64,000 nucleotides of DNA, from NCBI RefSeq assembly GCF_000759025.1, contig NZ_JPOS01000038.1, positions 186,001 to 250,000 on the forward strand, in the 5' to 3' direction. Below the pieces are notes generated by a model. The model saw only the letters and a program-made list of their open reading frames with translations, searched no databases and was not told where the DNA came from. Both the position numbers and the translations under genes were made by a program. Source of the stretch: Phaeodactylibacter xiamenensis (GTDB taxonomy: Bacteria > Bacteroidota > Bacteroidia > Chitinophagales > Saprospiraceae). Numbering within the stretch: position 1 is the first letter of the stretch; each line of letters begins with the position of its first letter. Positions 45,507-54,285 of the stretch are shown here, one piece after another.

Positions 45507-46106
45507 TTAATCAAGCATCGCTCGTGTACACTTCTCAATAGGCGAAATACCGTCTATAAGTAGGTTGCCACGGTATGCACGTCCCTGGTGGGGATGGTAG
45601 GCTTCAAAAACAAGGTAGTAAACATCTTGTTTGACAAAAAACTCTATTTCGTATTCTTCCCAGCGGGATTGCCGGATTACAGGAGACTCATAGAGAACCT
45701 GAGCTTGCTGACATTTAGAAGTGCCACCGTAAATACGTAGTTGTAATTTGCCGTTGTACGTCTCATAGTTGTCAGAATGTGAAAGGAACAGGGTTAGTGT
45801 ATAACAATCGTTCTTCTTCAATGGCTGGGATAGCCGTTGCCCTATACTTTCCCAGGTCCCGTCCTCACGGGTAATGAGCCCTACGTAAGTGTCGCCATCT
45901 TCTGCTGGCTGATAAACGCCCCACTGGCCGGGAAGAATATCCGGCGTCGAACCCAGCTGGCACCCAAACCACCCACTGGGTACTGTGGCATCCTGAGCGG
46001 CATCTTCAAAAGAGGAGTTGTTTAGAAAAATAGGTTGCGCCAGTAAGGTAATCCCGGGTAAGCCCGATATTAACAGGACAAGGGCAAGGTTTCTCATAGC
46101 ATGCAT
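45507..46106 (-). CDS. Secreted protein with a jelly-roll-like domain
   Basis: The 199-residue protein has a signal peptide (MRNLALVLLISGLPGITLLAQ) and one domain with the pattern of carbohydrate-binding jelly-rolls: FLNNSSFEDAAQDATVPSGWFGC, DTYVGLITREDGTWESIGQRLSQPL, CYTLTLFLSHSD and a final NLLIDGISPIEKC. It carries no sorting domain. It is probably periplasmic or released and may bind a glycan; the fold is inferred from the pattern only. Confidence 0.65.
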   Translation of the reverse strand: MHAMRNLALVLLISGLPGITLLAQPIFLNNSSFEDAAQDATVPSGWFGCQLGSTPDILPGQWGVYQPAEDGDTYVGLITREDGTWESIGQRLSQPLKKNDCYTLTLFLSHSDNYETYNGKLQLRIYGGTSKCQQAQVLYESPVIRQSRWEEYEIEFFVKQDVYYLVFEAYHPHQGRAYRGNLLIDGISPIEKCTRAMLD

Positions 46107-46198
46107 GCTTTTTTACAAAAACGAAAGCAAAATTCGCTTTGTTGCCTGGCACTTCCGCCTTTATGGAGGTTTAGGGGTTCTGTTTCGCTTATATTTTC

Positions 46199-46206
46199 TA
46201 ATTTTG
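46199..46206 (+). promoter_or_regulatory. Candidate -7 element for the ftsX operon
   Basis: TAATTTTG, an exact TAnnTTTG match, lies 69 nt before the ftsX ATG. A -33 element is not clear (GTTC at the expected place). Confidence 0.4.
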
Positions 46207-46274
46207 CGCGTATTCAACAAACCGAACCCTACAATTTGCGGCCTTTTTTACGGCGCACCTAGCAAATACCTTCT

Positions 46275-47153
46275 ATGCCCGAGCAGCAAGATCCACGTCG
46301 TTCAGGAAGCCGTCCCAATTATTGGCATTCCATCATCAGCGTAGCATTGGTGCTGTTCGCCCTTGGCTTCTTTGCCCTGACGCTTTTTAATGCACAGCTG
46401 ATCGTTAACGAACTTAAGGAAAAAGTTAATCTGATCATCGAATTGCAGGGGGAGGAGACCGATAATATGGCCAGGCAAATCCTGCAGGAAGTAGACCAAA
46501 TGGGTTTTGTCCGTGAAGGCTCTGCCGAGTTCATAAGCAAGGAACAGGGGGCTGAATTGATGCGGGAAGATTTTGGTAACGACTTCCTGAAGCTTGACCT
46601 GCCTAATCCTTTGTATGATGTCATCACCTTCAACGTGAAGGCTGCTTACATGCACCCGGATAGTTTAAAAGGGATTCGTACCGCTCTGATTGAACGCGAA
46701 GGCATAACTGACGTATACTATCAGGAAAGCCTGGTGAATGATATTGCGGATAATATCAAAATGATCGGCATCGCAGCACTGGCTATTTTAGTTTTGTTTC
46801 TTGGTATTGCAGGCTTGCTTATTCATAATACTGTCCGTCTGGCGCTGTATGCCAACCGCTTCCTGATCAAGAATATGGAACTGGTTGGTGCCACCTGGGA
46901 GTTCATTAGCCGGCCATTCCTGCGCAGAGCGATGATCCATGGCCTGTTTAGCGGAGCATTGGCATCCGGGGCGTTGTTGCTCCTGTATCTCTACGTTCAG
47001 GCGGATGTACCTGGGTTACGGGATATTCAGGACTGGACCGGGATGTTTATATTGTTTGGTTTACTGTTAACCATGGGTATGGCCATCAATACGGTCAGCA
47101 CATTCCTGGTCGTTCGCAAATATTTGAAAATGAGAGTAGATGACCTCTACTAA
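46275..47153 (+). CDS. ftsX: Cell division protein FtsX
   Basis: The 292-residue protein has the FtsX layout: a cytoplasmic N-terminus, TM1 (SIISVALVLFALGFFALTLFN), a large extracytoplasmic loop (about 45-165: VNLIIELQGEETDNMAR, GSAEFISKEQGAELMREDFG), and three C-terminal helices of the permease domain (IAALAILVLFLGIAGLLIH, LFSGALASGALLLLYLYV, MFILFGLLLTMGMAINTVSTF). FtsX works with the ATPase FtsE to control cell-wall hydrolases at the division site; ftsE is not in this window, a common situation in Bacteroidota. It heads an operon with DUF3098, uppP and truB. Confidence 0.9.
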   Translation: MPEQQDPRRSGSRPNYWHSIISVALVLFALGFFALTLFNAQLIVNELKEKVNLIIELQGEETDNMARQILQEVDQMGFVREGSAEFISKEQGAELMREDFGNDFLKLDLPNPLYDVITFNVKAAYMHPDSLKGIRTALIEREGITDVYYQESLVNDIADNIKMIGIAALAILVLFLGIAGLLIHNTVRLALYANRFLIKNMELVGATWEFISRPFLRRAMIHGLFSGALASGALLLLYLYVQADVPGLRDIQDWTGMFILFGLLLTMGMAINTVSTFLVVRKYLKMRVDDLY

Positions 47154-47175
47154 ATTAATAGTCTAAATTGAAGTC

Positions 47176-47511
47176 ATGAGTAAGGAAAAACCTGGAAAGA
47201 AAAAGGTGGTCGTTACCACTGATAGTAAGAGTACAGCAAAAAAAGTGGTGAAACCAACGAGCTCCCGCCGCAGTACACGGGAGGTTGAGTCTCCTCAGAT
47301 GGAGCTGGCATTTGGCAAGTCTAACTACATCCTCATCGCAGGAGGGCTGGGGCTTGTTCTCCTCGGGCTGATCTTAATGGCAGGTGGCGATATGCCTTCT
47401 CCAGATGTATGGGAAGACGATATCATTTACAGCGCCCGCCGCACTGTGCTTGCCCCTATCGTGATTTTGATGGGGCTGGGGATGGAGATTTGGGCAATTT
47501 TTAAGAAATAG
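47176..47511 (+). CDS. DUF3098 membrane protein
   Basis: The 111-residue protein has a basic, Lys-rich N-terminus (about 1-45) and two hydrophobic segments (YILIAGGLGLVLLGLILMAGG; TVLAPIVILMGLGMEIWAIF) around the conserved DDIIYSARRTVLAPI stretch of DUF3098. The family is found almost always between ftsX and uppP in Bacteroidota, as here, which hints at a role in envelope biogenesis. The gene is 23 nt after ftsX. Confidence 0.88.
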   Translation: MSKEKPGKKKVVVTTDSKSTAKKVVKPTSSRRSTREVESPQMELAFGKSNYILIAGGLGLVLLGLILMAGGDMPSPDVWEDDIIYSARRTVLAPIVILMGLGMEIWAIFKK

Positions 47512-47564
47512 CCGATTGTCAACCCTTCCTGCTTTACGGGTAGGAAGCTCAATTATGCACAATC

Positions 47565-48359
47565 ATGGAAGATATCCTTCGTTCTGTACTGCTCGGAGTC
47601 ATTCAGGGGCTAACAGAGTTTCTGCCTATCAGCAGTAGCGGGCATTTGGAACTGGCTAAATTTTTTCTGGGTGACGACAGCATGGCAGAAGAGAGCTTGC
47701 TCATGACCGTGACTTTACACGCGGCTACCGCGCTTTCCACGCTATTGATTTTCCGAAAGGATGTGGCGGAAATTCTGCGGGGATTATTGCAGTTAGAGTG
47801 GAATGAAGAGCTGCAGTTTTCCCTTAAGATCGTCCTGTCCATGATCCCTGCCGCATTCGTAGGGCTCGTTTTTGAAGAGCAGATTGAACAGCTATTCGAT
47901 CAACGCATTATGCTTGTTGGGTTTATGCTCATCGTTACCGGGTTGTTGTTATTCCTGGCAGACCGGGCAAAGCGTACCAATAAAAGTGTCTCCTACACCA
48001 ATGCCCTGATCATCGGAATCGCTCAGGCTATCGCCATACTGCCCGGGATTTCCCGCTCCGGTGCTACCATCTCAACTTCTGTTTTGTTAGGAATTGACCG
48101 GGAAAAATCAGCCCGCTTTTCTTTCCTTATGGTCGTACCTCTGATACTTGGCAAAATGGCGAAGGATATACTGGATGGAGAAATGGTAATGTCAGCGGAT
48201 CAGGCTATCCCCCTGGCGGTAGGCTTTGTTGCTGCTTTTGTAACAGGAGCCTTCGCTTGCCTTTGGATGATCAGCCTGGTGAAGCGTAGTAAATTGACCT
48301 ATTTTTCTGTATATTGTTTTATCGTTGCTGCAATTGCCATTTTCATGGCGACCTCTTAA
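47565..48359 (+). CDS. uppP: Undecaprenyl-diphosphatase
   Basis: The 264-residue polytopic protein removes a phosphate from undecaprenyl pyrophosphate to regenerate the carrier lipid for peptidoglycan and glycan export. Family motifs are GVIQGLTEFLPISSSGHLEL (residues 12-31) with the catalytic Glu and Ser, and PGISRSGATIS near residue 160 with the essential Arg. The gene lies in an envelope/housekeeping operon and confers bacitracin tolerance in other bacteria (BacA). Confidence 0.96.
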   Translation: MEDILRSVLLGVIQGLTEFLPISSSGHLELAKFFLGDDSMAEESLLMTVTLHAATALSTLLIFRKDVAEILRGLLQLEWNEELQFSLKIVLSMIPAAFVGLVFEEQIEQLFDQRIMLVGFMLIVTGLLLFLADRAKRTNKSVSYTNALIIGIAQAIAILPGISRSGATISTSVLLGIDREKSARFSFLMVVPLILGKMAKDILDGEMVMSADQAIPLAVGFVAAFVTGAFACLWMISLVKRSKLTYFSVYCFIVAAIAIFMATS

Positions 48360-48432
48360 GGCTTGTAGCAGCTTTATTTGTATGGGTAGTACCTGATGAT
48401 ACTGCCCGTTTGTTGTTTATAAAACACTTTAA

Positions 48433-49182
48433 ATGGACATGGAGGGAGATGACCAACCGGTTCCCAGGTATGACTTTAGAGCAGGTGCCACACTTCTAGT
48501 CGACAAGCCACAAGGCTGGACATCATTTGATGTCGTGAATAAAGTCCGCTACAAAATCAAGCATCGACTGAAGGTGAAGAAGATAAAAGTCGGGCATTCA
48601 GGTACCCTTGATCCCATGGCAACAGGGCTTCTTGTACTTTGTACAGGTAAGTTTACCAAAAAGCTAAACGATCTGCAAGGGCTTTCCAAATCCTACACGG
48701 GAACTATGTTTATTGGCGCGACAACGCCTTCCTATGATGCGGAATCGGAAATACAGGAGCGATTCCCAACTGACCACATTACCCCCGAAATTATCGAGCA
48801 GGCCCGCCAGCAGTTCACTGGCAAAATACAGCAAGTACCTCCTATGTTCAGCGCAATCAAGGTAGATGGGCAGCCACTTTATAAAAAAGCCCGGAAGGGC
48901 GAAATCGTTGAGGTAGAGCCCCGCGATGTGGAAATCTTTAGCTTTAAGATCACCCGGGTGGAGTTGCCGGAGATCGACTTCGAGGTCAGTTGCAGCAAAG
49001 GCACCTACATCCGTTCACTGGCGCACGACTTTGGGATAGCCTTGCAAAGCGGCGCATACCTGACCGCCCTTCGGAGGACCAAAGTTGGAGATTTCGATAT
49101 TAAGAATGCCTGGTCTCTCGACAATCTGGTAGAATTTATCGAAAATGGACCGGTTATCGGTGCTGAAAAGGCTGCTGAATAG
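48433..49182 (+). CDS. truB: tRNA pseudouridine(55) synthase TruB
   Basis: The 249-residue enzyme makes pseudouridine 55 in the T-loop of tRNAs. The catalytic aspartate is D60 in KVGHSGTLDPMATGLLVL, and LLVDKPQGWTSFDVV (21-35), VPPMFSAIKVDGQPLYKKARKG and CSKGTYIRSLAHDFG are clear TruB motifs. It lacks a C-terminal PUA domain, as is usual for Bacteroidota TruB. ATG 48433 is used; 48439 is an alternative. Confidence 0.97.
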   Translation: MDMEGDDQPVPRYDFRAGATLLVDKPQGWTSFDVVNKVRYKIKHRLKVKKIKVGHSGTLDPMATGLLVLCTGKFTKKLNDLQGLSKSYTGTMFIGATTPSYDAESEIQERFPTDHITPEIIEQARQQFTGKIQQVPPMFSAIKVDGQPLYKKARKGEIVEVEPRDVEIFSFKITRVELPEIDFEVSCSKGTYIRSLAHDFGIALQSGAYLTALRRTKVGDFDIKNAWSLDNLVEFIENGPVIGAEKAAE

Positions 49183-49253
49183 CGCCTATCGTACAGTTTT
49201 TAGCTGTTGTGCCTCTTTAAGCCAGGTGGGATTTCCTTATTTTGAGATCAAAA

Positions 49254-51812
49254 ATGGGTAACCTTCTTGCTTTTTCCCGCCTGCTGCTGATTTTTTCCAT
49301 TTCCCTGAGCGCTTGCACAGGGGTACAGCAAACTGAACCTTACGAAGAAAAGGAAAGCGGTGCCGCCCTTGCTATGGAAGAATGGGGCAGAGTCCGGTCT
49401 TATCCTGATGGGAAAATTCAAATGCGCAACCTGGCCATCGCTCACGAGGCACAACAAACCCTTTTGGAGTTTCGAGGCAACTCGGCAGAATGGGAGCCGC
49501 TGGGGCCAAAGAATTTCGGTGGACGAACGCTCTGCCTGGCTTTCCATCCTAATAATCCAGACATCATCTATGCAGGTTCCGCTAGTGGCGGGCTTTGGAA
49601 GTCCACCTCAGCCGGGGTTGGGGTGGAAGCCTGGGAACGGGTTGCACTGGGGCATCCGGTACTAGGGGTGAGCAGCATTGCCATCAACCCGGACAACCCG
49701 GAGGAGATGTACATAGGTACCGGCGAGGTGTACAACTACACAGTCGCTATGCCCGGTGTTTCCGATCGCCTTACCAGGGGCTCTTATGGCATGGGTATAC
49801 TTAAAACCACTGATGGCGGACTAACCTGGGAAAAATCCCTGGATTGGTCCTATGAAGAAATGCGGGGCGTTTGGGATGTCCTTATCAATCCGCAAAACAC
49901 CAATACCGTGTGGGCAACCACCACAGAAGGTACTTACCGCTCTCTGGATGCCGGGCAAACCTGGAGCCTGGTGCATGACTTCCCCATGGGTATGGACTTA
50001 AATCTACATCCGGCCGACACAGCTGTGCTATTCGCAACCTATGGGGGGTATGAAAGCCCTCAGGCTGGTATCTTTCGCTCTTCCGATGGGGGCGCAAGCT
50101 TTCAGCCAGTCCCAGGCTTGCCTACCGACTATTCCGGAAAGGCGATGTTGAGCATCAGCCCTTCTAATCCGGAGATTATTTACATCTCCCTTGCGGATGC
50201 CTTCGAGAGCCGGGGGCTCTATAAGTCTGAGGATGGTGGAAATAACTGGGGCCTAATCAATACCGATGATATTGCCCGCTTCCAGGGCTGGTATTCTCAT
50301 GATGTGGCGGTTAAGCCGGATAATCCGAATACCATTATTTACACCGGTGTAGACTTGTTCAAATCCGTTGATGGTGGCGCAACAGTTGCTCAGAAAGCCT
50401 TTTGGTTCAAATGGTTCTTCGGACAGACACCGGTGGGTGGCCCGGAAGGCCCCTTCGACTATGTGCATGCCGATATTCACGCGGCTTACTATTCCCCTTT
50501 TGACAACAACACGGTCTTCGTAGCTACAGATGGCGGCGTTTTTGTATCCGAAGACAACGGCGAGTCATGGTCTGGGCGAAATGGAGGTTATCAAACCCAG
50601 CAGTTTTACGCTAAGTTTTCCAGCAGCCTGACTAACCCTAACCTGGCGATCGGTGGCTTACAGGATAATGCAACGGCTGTCTATCTGGGGGATGACTCCT
50701 GGTACCGCGTAATCGGTGGCGATGGGATGTGCACCGCTATTGACCAGGAAGACAACAGCCGTGTCTACGGCTCTTTTCAGCGGCTGAATATCCGCCAGAG
50801 CTTCAATGGCGGGCTGGACTTCGGTCCCTTACCCATCAGCAGTCTGGGTAATGAAGTGACAAACTTTAACGGTCCCTTTATCCTTGCTCCTCAGAACCCG
50901 GCTACTATTTATGCCGGGGCACAGCGCTTGCACCGAAGTAATAATTATGGAGTAAATTGGGCCGCCACCTCCAGCGGGCCGGTCGATAGCGAATACGAGA
51001 ATCCAATCCTGACAATCGCTGCTGCACCTTATGATCAGAATGTACTGCTGGTGGCAACGGCTCCATTGTTGGGCGGTACCGCAAAAGTGATGCGCAGTTC
51101 GGACGGTGGGTCTTCCTGGAGCCCTGTTAATGGTTTGCCAGACCGGGTTTTTATGGAAATCACTTTCGACCCTGCAACTCCGGGTACCGTGTATGCGGTT
51201 TGCTCTGGCTTTGGTACGGACCATGCCTTCAAATCTGAAGATGGAGGGCTCACCTGGTCATCGATCAGCTCAGGTTTGCCAGATGTTCCCGCCAATTCTA
51301 TCGTAGTTGACCCTGAACAGCCCTCCGATTTGTATGTAGGCAATGATCTGGGCGTTTACGCTTCCTTTGATTACGGACAGAGCTGGGAATGGTACTCAGA
51401 TGGCATTGCGGATGCTGTTATGGCCATGCACCTAAGTATCGGAGCAGGGCGTAAACTCCGCGTAGCCACCCATGGATTGGGCGTTTACGAAACCGACCTT
51501 CGCGATATTGTAAGTACAGAGGACCCCATGGCTAGCCGTTCCCGGCTGCTACCCGCTTTCCCTAATCCTGCTGATAATGAGCTCACTGTTCCCTTTGAAT
51601 TAGGCAGCGCAGCTCAGGTAACCCTGCGGGCGTACAATGGGCAGGGGCAGTTGATAACAACTTTGCTGTCCGGGCAATATGCTGAAGGAAAGCATCAGGC
51701 TACCGTTGATGTCTCAGGTTGGCCTTCCGGGCATTACGCTCTGGTACTGGAGGGCACCTTCGCCAATGGGCAGGCTTTGCGCAAAGTAAGTAGTCAGGTG
51801 GTAATGCACTAA
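49254..51812 (+). CDS. Sortilin/BNR-repeat surface protein with lipobox-like N-end and T9SS domain
   Basis: The 852-residue protein consists mainly of Asp-box/BNR repeats of the VPS10/glycosyl-hydrolase-74-like propeller type (about 75-760): SADVGGxTW-like strings such as RSLDAGQTW, RSSDGGASF, KSEDGGNNW, VSEDNGESW, RSSDGGSSW, KSEDGGLTW. The C-terminus is a T9SS sorting domain (LLPAFPNPADNELTVPF ... LVLEGTFANGQALRKVSSQVVMH). The signal peptide MGNLLAFSRLLLIFSISLSAC ends in a lipobox-like LSAC, an odd combination with T9SS. I start at ATG 49254, not the track's TTG at 49242. It may bind or process glycans; no catalytic residues can be assigned. Confidence 0.85.
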   Translation: MGNLLAFSRLLLIFSISLSACTGVQQTEPYEEKESGAALAMEEWGRVRSYPDGKIQMRNLAIAHEAQQTLLEFRGNSAEWEPLGPKNFGGRTLCLAFHPNNPDIIYAGSASGGLWKSTSAGVGVEAWERVALGHPVLGVSSIAINPDNPEEMYIGTGEVYNYTVAMPGVSDRLTRGSYGMGILKTTDGGLTWEKSLDWSYEEMRGVWDVLINPQNTNTVWATTTEGTYRSLDAGQTWSLVHDFPMGMDLNLHPADTAVLFATYGGYESPQAGIFRSSDGGASFQPVPGLPTDYSGKAMLSISPSNPEIIYISLADAFESRGLYKSEDGGNNWGLINTDDIARFQGWYSHDVAVKPDNPNTIIYTGVDLFKSVDGGATVAQKAFWFKWFFGQTPVGGPEGPFDYVHADIHAAYYSPFDNNTVFVATDGGVFVSEDNGESWSGRNGGYQTQQFYAKFSSSLTNPNLAIGGLQDNATAVYLGDDSWYRVIGGDGMCTAIDQEDNSRVYGSFQRLNIRQSFNGGLDFGPLPISSLGNEVTNFNGPFILAPQNPATIYAGAQRLHRSNNYGVNWAATSSGPVDSEYENPILTIAAAPYDQNVLLVATAPLLGGTAKVMRSSDGGSSWSPVNGLPDRVFMEITFDPATPGTVYAVCSGFGTDHAFKSEDGGLTWSSISSGLPDVPANSIVVDPEQPSDLYVGNDLGVYASFDYGQSWEWYSDGIADAVMAMHLSIGAGRKLRVATHGLGVYETDLRDIVSTEDPMASRSRLLPAFPNPADNELTVPFELGSAAQVTLRAYNGQGQLITTLLSGQYAEGKHQATVDVSGWPSGHYALVLEGTFANGQALRKVSSQVVMH

Positions 51813-51890
51813 GTCGAAAATTAGCGTTCAGCTTACGCAGCGTTACCTAACGCTAGGTAGTTTTTGGGTCTTGATGCCTTAATTTGGGTA

Positions 51891-51921
51891 TTGTGAGCCC
51901 GAATATCACCGGTTACTTTTG
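51891..51921 (+). promoter_or_regulatory. Promoter of the putative iron-uptake operon
   Basis: TTG at 51891-51893 and TACTTTTG at 51914-51921 are separated by exactly 20 nt, a full match to the Bacteroidota promoter TTG-N20-TAnnTTTG, 42 nt before the DUF4856 ATG. Confidence 0.65.
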
Positions 51922-51931
51922 CATCTGTATT

Positions 51932-51956
51932 TATTTAGATTTAATCCACTTAAATA
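51932..51956 (+). promoter_or_regulatory. Candidate metalloregulator operator
   Basis: TATTTAGAT (51932-51940) and ACTTAAATA (51948-51956) form an imperfect 25-bp palindrome, seven of nine positions matching, just downstream of the promoter -7 element. Its place next to an imelysin/TonB operon suggests a Fur or DtxR-like repressor site, but I cannot confirm the consensus. Confidence 0.4.
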
Positions 51957-51963
51957 GAGACGG

Positions 51964-53061
51964 ATGCCAAACTACAAACTACTGAGCCTTGCCCTTGCAA
52001 TAAGTGTATTATTTTGGAGCTGTGATTCCGAAGAGGATAACAGTTATACCATACCTGATACCTACAGCTTTGAGAATGTAAGCTACGATGGACAGGTACA
52101 GCGCCTGCAGATGCTCCTGGAAATGAAAAGCTACCTGGGTTCTGCCAATACGCCCGGTACTGTACTCGATGCAGGTCGTCTGAAAGCCATGTACGCTAAC
52201 GATGCAGCCGCAGCCAACTGGACCTTGGAATACGATGCCTCCAAGCAGCTGAAAAGCAAAACCTTCGAACAGGAACAAGCCCGGTTTGAAACCCTGATGG
52301 ATGCCATCGCCCAGCACAGCCAATCAACAGCGCCTGGTGAAGAAGGCGTTGCCGGTGTGGTGGTCAGTCTGGATGGCGCCAAGCAATACCTGCTGAATGA
52401 AAAAGGCGTGGAATTTGCCCAGTTGATCGAGAAAGGCCTCATGGGCGCCTGTTTCTACTATCAGGCCCTGACCGTCTACTTTGGGGACGATCGCATGAAC
52501 GTCGACAACGAAACCATAACCCCCGGCGAAGGCACCGATATGGAGCACCACTGGGATGAAGCTTTTGGCTACTATGGCGTGCCTACAGATTTCCCACTCA
52601 ATAAAGACAACATCGCCTTTTGGGGTGTTTACTCTGACCGCCGCGACCCCATTCTCAACTGCAATCAGCAGATGATGGATGCTTTTATCAAAGGTCGGGC
52701 TGGCATCAGCAATGACGACCTTACCGCCCGTGATGAAGCCATCGCAGAAATCCGTCAGACCTGGGAAACCATCACCGGGGCGACTGCGATCAGCTACCTG
52801 AACACGGCCATCGAAAGTTTTGATGATATGGCGATCCGTGCGCACGCCCTGTCTGAAGCCATTGCCTTCACCTACGCCATTCAGTTCAGCCCGGAGAAGC
52901 GTATGAGTAACGCGGAGGTTGCAGCAGTGCTTGAAGACATTGCCGGCAGCAGCGATTTCATGGAAATGGACTTGTACAATACCACTCCTGAACGCCTGAA
53001 TGACGCTAAGATCAAACTGGCGGAAGCTTTAGACCTGATGGAATCCAAGGACAGTTTCTAA
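51964..53061 (+). CDS. DUF4856 lipoprotein of an imelysin operon
   Basis: The 365-residue protein is a lipoprotein (MPNYKLLSLALAISVLFWSC, lipobox WSC) with the DUF4856 pattern: YSFENVSYDGQVQRLQMLLEMK, LDAGRLKAMY, GVEFAQLIEKGLMGACFYYQAL, MEHHWDEAFGYYGVP and FWGVYSDRRDPILNC. In other Bacteroidota, genes of this family stand with imelysin, HTTM and TonB receptor genes and are thought to take part in metal (probably iron) acquisition. Here those partners begin at 54400, after an IS insertion. It is the first gene after the candidate promoter/operator. Confidence 0.8.
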   Translation: MPNYKLLSLALAISVLFWSCDSEEDNSYTIPDTYSFENVSYDGQVQRLQMLLEMKSYLGSANTPGTVLDAGRLKAMYANDAAAANWTLEYDASKQLKSKTFEQEQARFETLMDAIAQHSQSTAPGEEGVAGVVVSLDGAKQYLLNEKGVEFAQLIEKGLMGACFYYQALTVYFGDDRMNVDNETITPGEGTDMEHHWDEAFGYYGVPTDFPLNKDNIAFWGVYSDRRDPILNCNQQMMDAFIKGRAGISNDDLTARDEAIAEIRQTWETITGATAISYLNTAIESFDDMAIRAHALSEAIAFTYAIQFSPEKRMSNAEVAAVLEDIAGSSDFMEMDLYNTTPERLNDAKIKLAEALDLMESKDSF

Positions 53062-53135
53062 TAAATCTGCCTGAATTTAGCCCTTAGTTTTTAGGCCATA
53101 GCCCTTTAATTTATTCATTGCCGTACACTTTTATT

Positions 53136-54209
53136 TTACGGGAAGTTCTTTGAAAATTGGAAAGAAAGATTTAAAGCATGCCTGACATAAAATCGGACAG
53201 CCCTCAGTCCAATCTGAAACACGGACAAGCTATCGATTCGGTCTTTACGGCAGAATTTACCCAACTGGGCTGAGGTTCGGGCATCAAACTCGAACAAGAT
53301 ACAGATGATGAAAGCCAGGCTAGCCACGATCAAGAGATTGAACAAGGTTTGAGGCTCTTCAATCCTGGTTTTATGAATGTGGAATCCGCGAGATTTGATA
53401 TCGCCGAAAAAGGTTTCAATGTGATACCTCTTTCGGTAATATGTTTCGGCTTGCGGGCCATATTCCAAGCTGGTCAACAGATACAAAGGTCGGTCATATC
53501 GGGTCCGGTCATGCCAGAACAAGACATTGACTGGCCCAAACCCTTGCTTAGTCACATACATTTGGGGCAGGAACAAGCTTTTTTGACCGATACTTGCGGC
53601 CAAATGGCCAAAAGCCGAAGCATTCTCCATGTCCGGATGATCGGCTACCAAAGTATCCTTCGCCGTTTTTAGCACGTACTCCCAACCGTGAGCCAAACAA
53701 GACTGTTGCAACTCGCAGCCGTCGAATTCGGCATCTCCCAGCAGGAAAATCCGGCAATCCTGTTCCAGGATACTGTCCATAAGCATCGCCACTTGACCGA
53801 TAATGGCCACGTGCATGTGTTCCGGGAAATGGCCTTTGGGAGCTTTACGAACTACCCAACAAATGGGAATGGCTCGCCTGCGCCAGATTACACTGACCAT
53901 CAGCGCCATGCAGTCTTTGCCCACACAGGAGCCATCGATGGCCAGAACTAACTCTCCAGCCTTGCTCAGAGAGTGGAGAATCGGAAGAAGGTAGGGTATA
54001 AAGTGTACCGTGACATCGGTCCACTTATTTTGCAACCAACGCTTGGCCTTCTTGACCCGACTTTCCAGGTCAGTGGGGTCTTCCATATGGCGGCCCAACT
54101 CTGATAAAGATGCCCGGCCACCTTTGATTAAGGCACCTAATAAACCAGATAAGACGGTTAATCGACGCAAGGCGTTGCCTTGTGGAACCTCAGATTGATG
54201 CTTTATCAA
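53136..54209 (-). CDS. IS4-family DDE transposase
   Basis: The 357-residue transposase has the DDE triad of the IS4/DDE_Tnp_1 fold: the first Asp in LAIDGSCVGKDCM (near 93), the second in FLLGDAEFDGCEL (near 160) and the Glu in YRKRYHIETFFGDIKSRGF (near 268), which is the IS4 YREK signature. The frame is intact; the start appears to be TTG at 54209, as no in-frame ATG is nearby, so expression may be low. Two competing hairpins lie in the leader, typical of insertion sequences that block read-in from outside promoters. Confidence 0.92.
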   Translation of the reverse strand: MIKHQSEVPQGNALRRLTVLSGLLGALIKGGRASLSELGRHMEDPTDLESRVKKAKRWLQNKWTDVTVHFIPYLLPILHSLSKAGELVLAIDGSCVGKDCMALMVSVIWRRRAIPICWVVRKAPKGHFPEHMHVAIIGQVAMLMDSILEQDCRIFLLGDAEFDGCELQQSCLAHGWEYVLKTAKDTLVADHPDMENASAFGHLAASIGQKSLFLPQMYVTKQGFGPVNVLFWHDRTRYDRPLYLLTSLEYGPQAETYYRKRYHIETFFGDIKSRGFHIHKTRIEEPQTLFNLLIVASLAFIICILFEFDARTSAQLGKFCRKDRIDSLSVFQIGLRAVRFYVRHALNLSFQFSKNFP

Positions 54210-54220
54210 CCATTTTTTAG

Positions 54221-54285
54221 ATCTTTGCAGAACGGCATTTTGAAAGGGTTTTCTGCAAAGATTTTTAAAATCTCAGAAAACCCTT
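54221..54285. promoter_or_regulatory. Two mutually exclusive hairpins in the transposase leader
   Basis: Hairpin A pairs ATCTTTGCAGAA (54221-54232) with TTCTGCAAAGAT (54251-54262), perfect over 12 bp. Hairpin B pairs AAGGGTTTTCTG (54244-54255) with CAGAAAACCCTT (54274-54285), also 12 bp, with an inner AGATTT/AAATCT stem. They share 54251-54255, so only one can form. On the plus strand B is followed by ATTTTTT and could terminate transcription running toward the imelysin gene. Confidence 0.65.
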
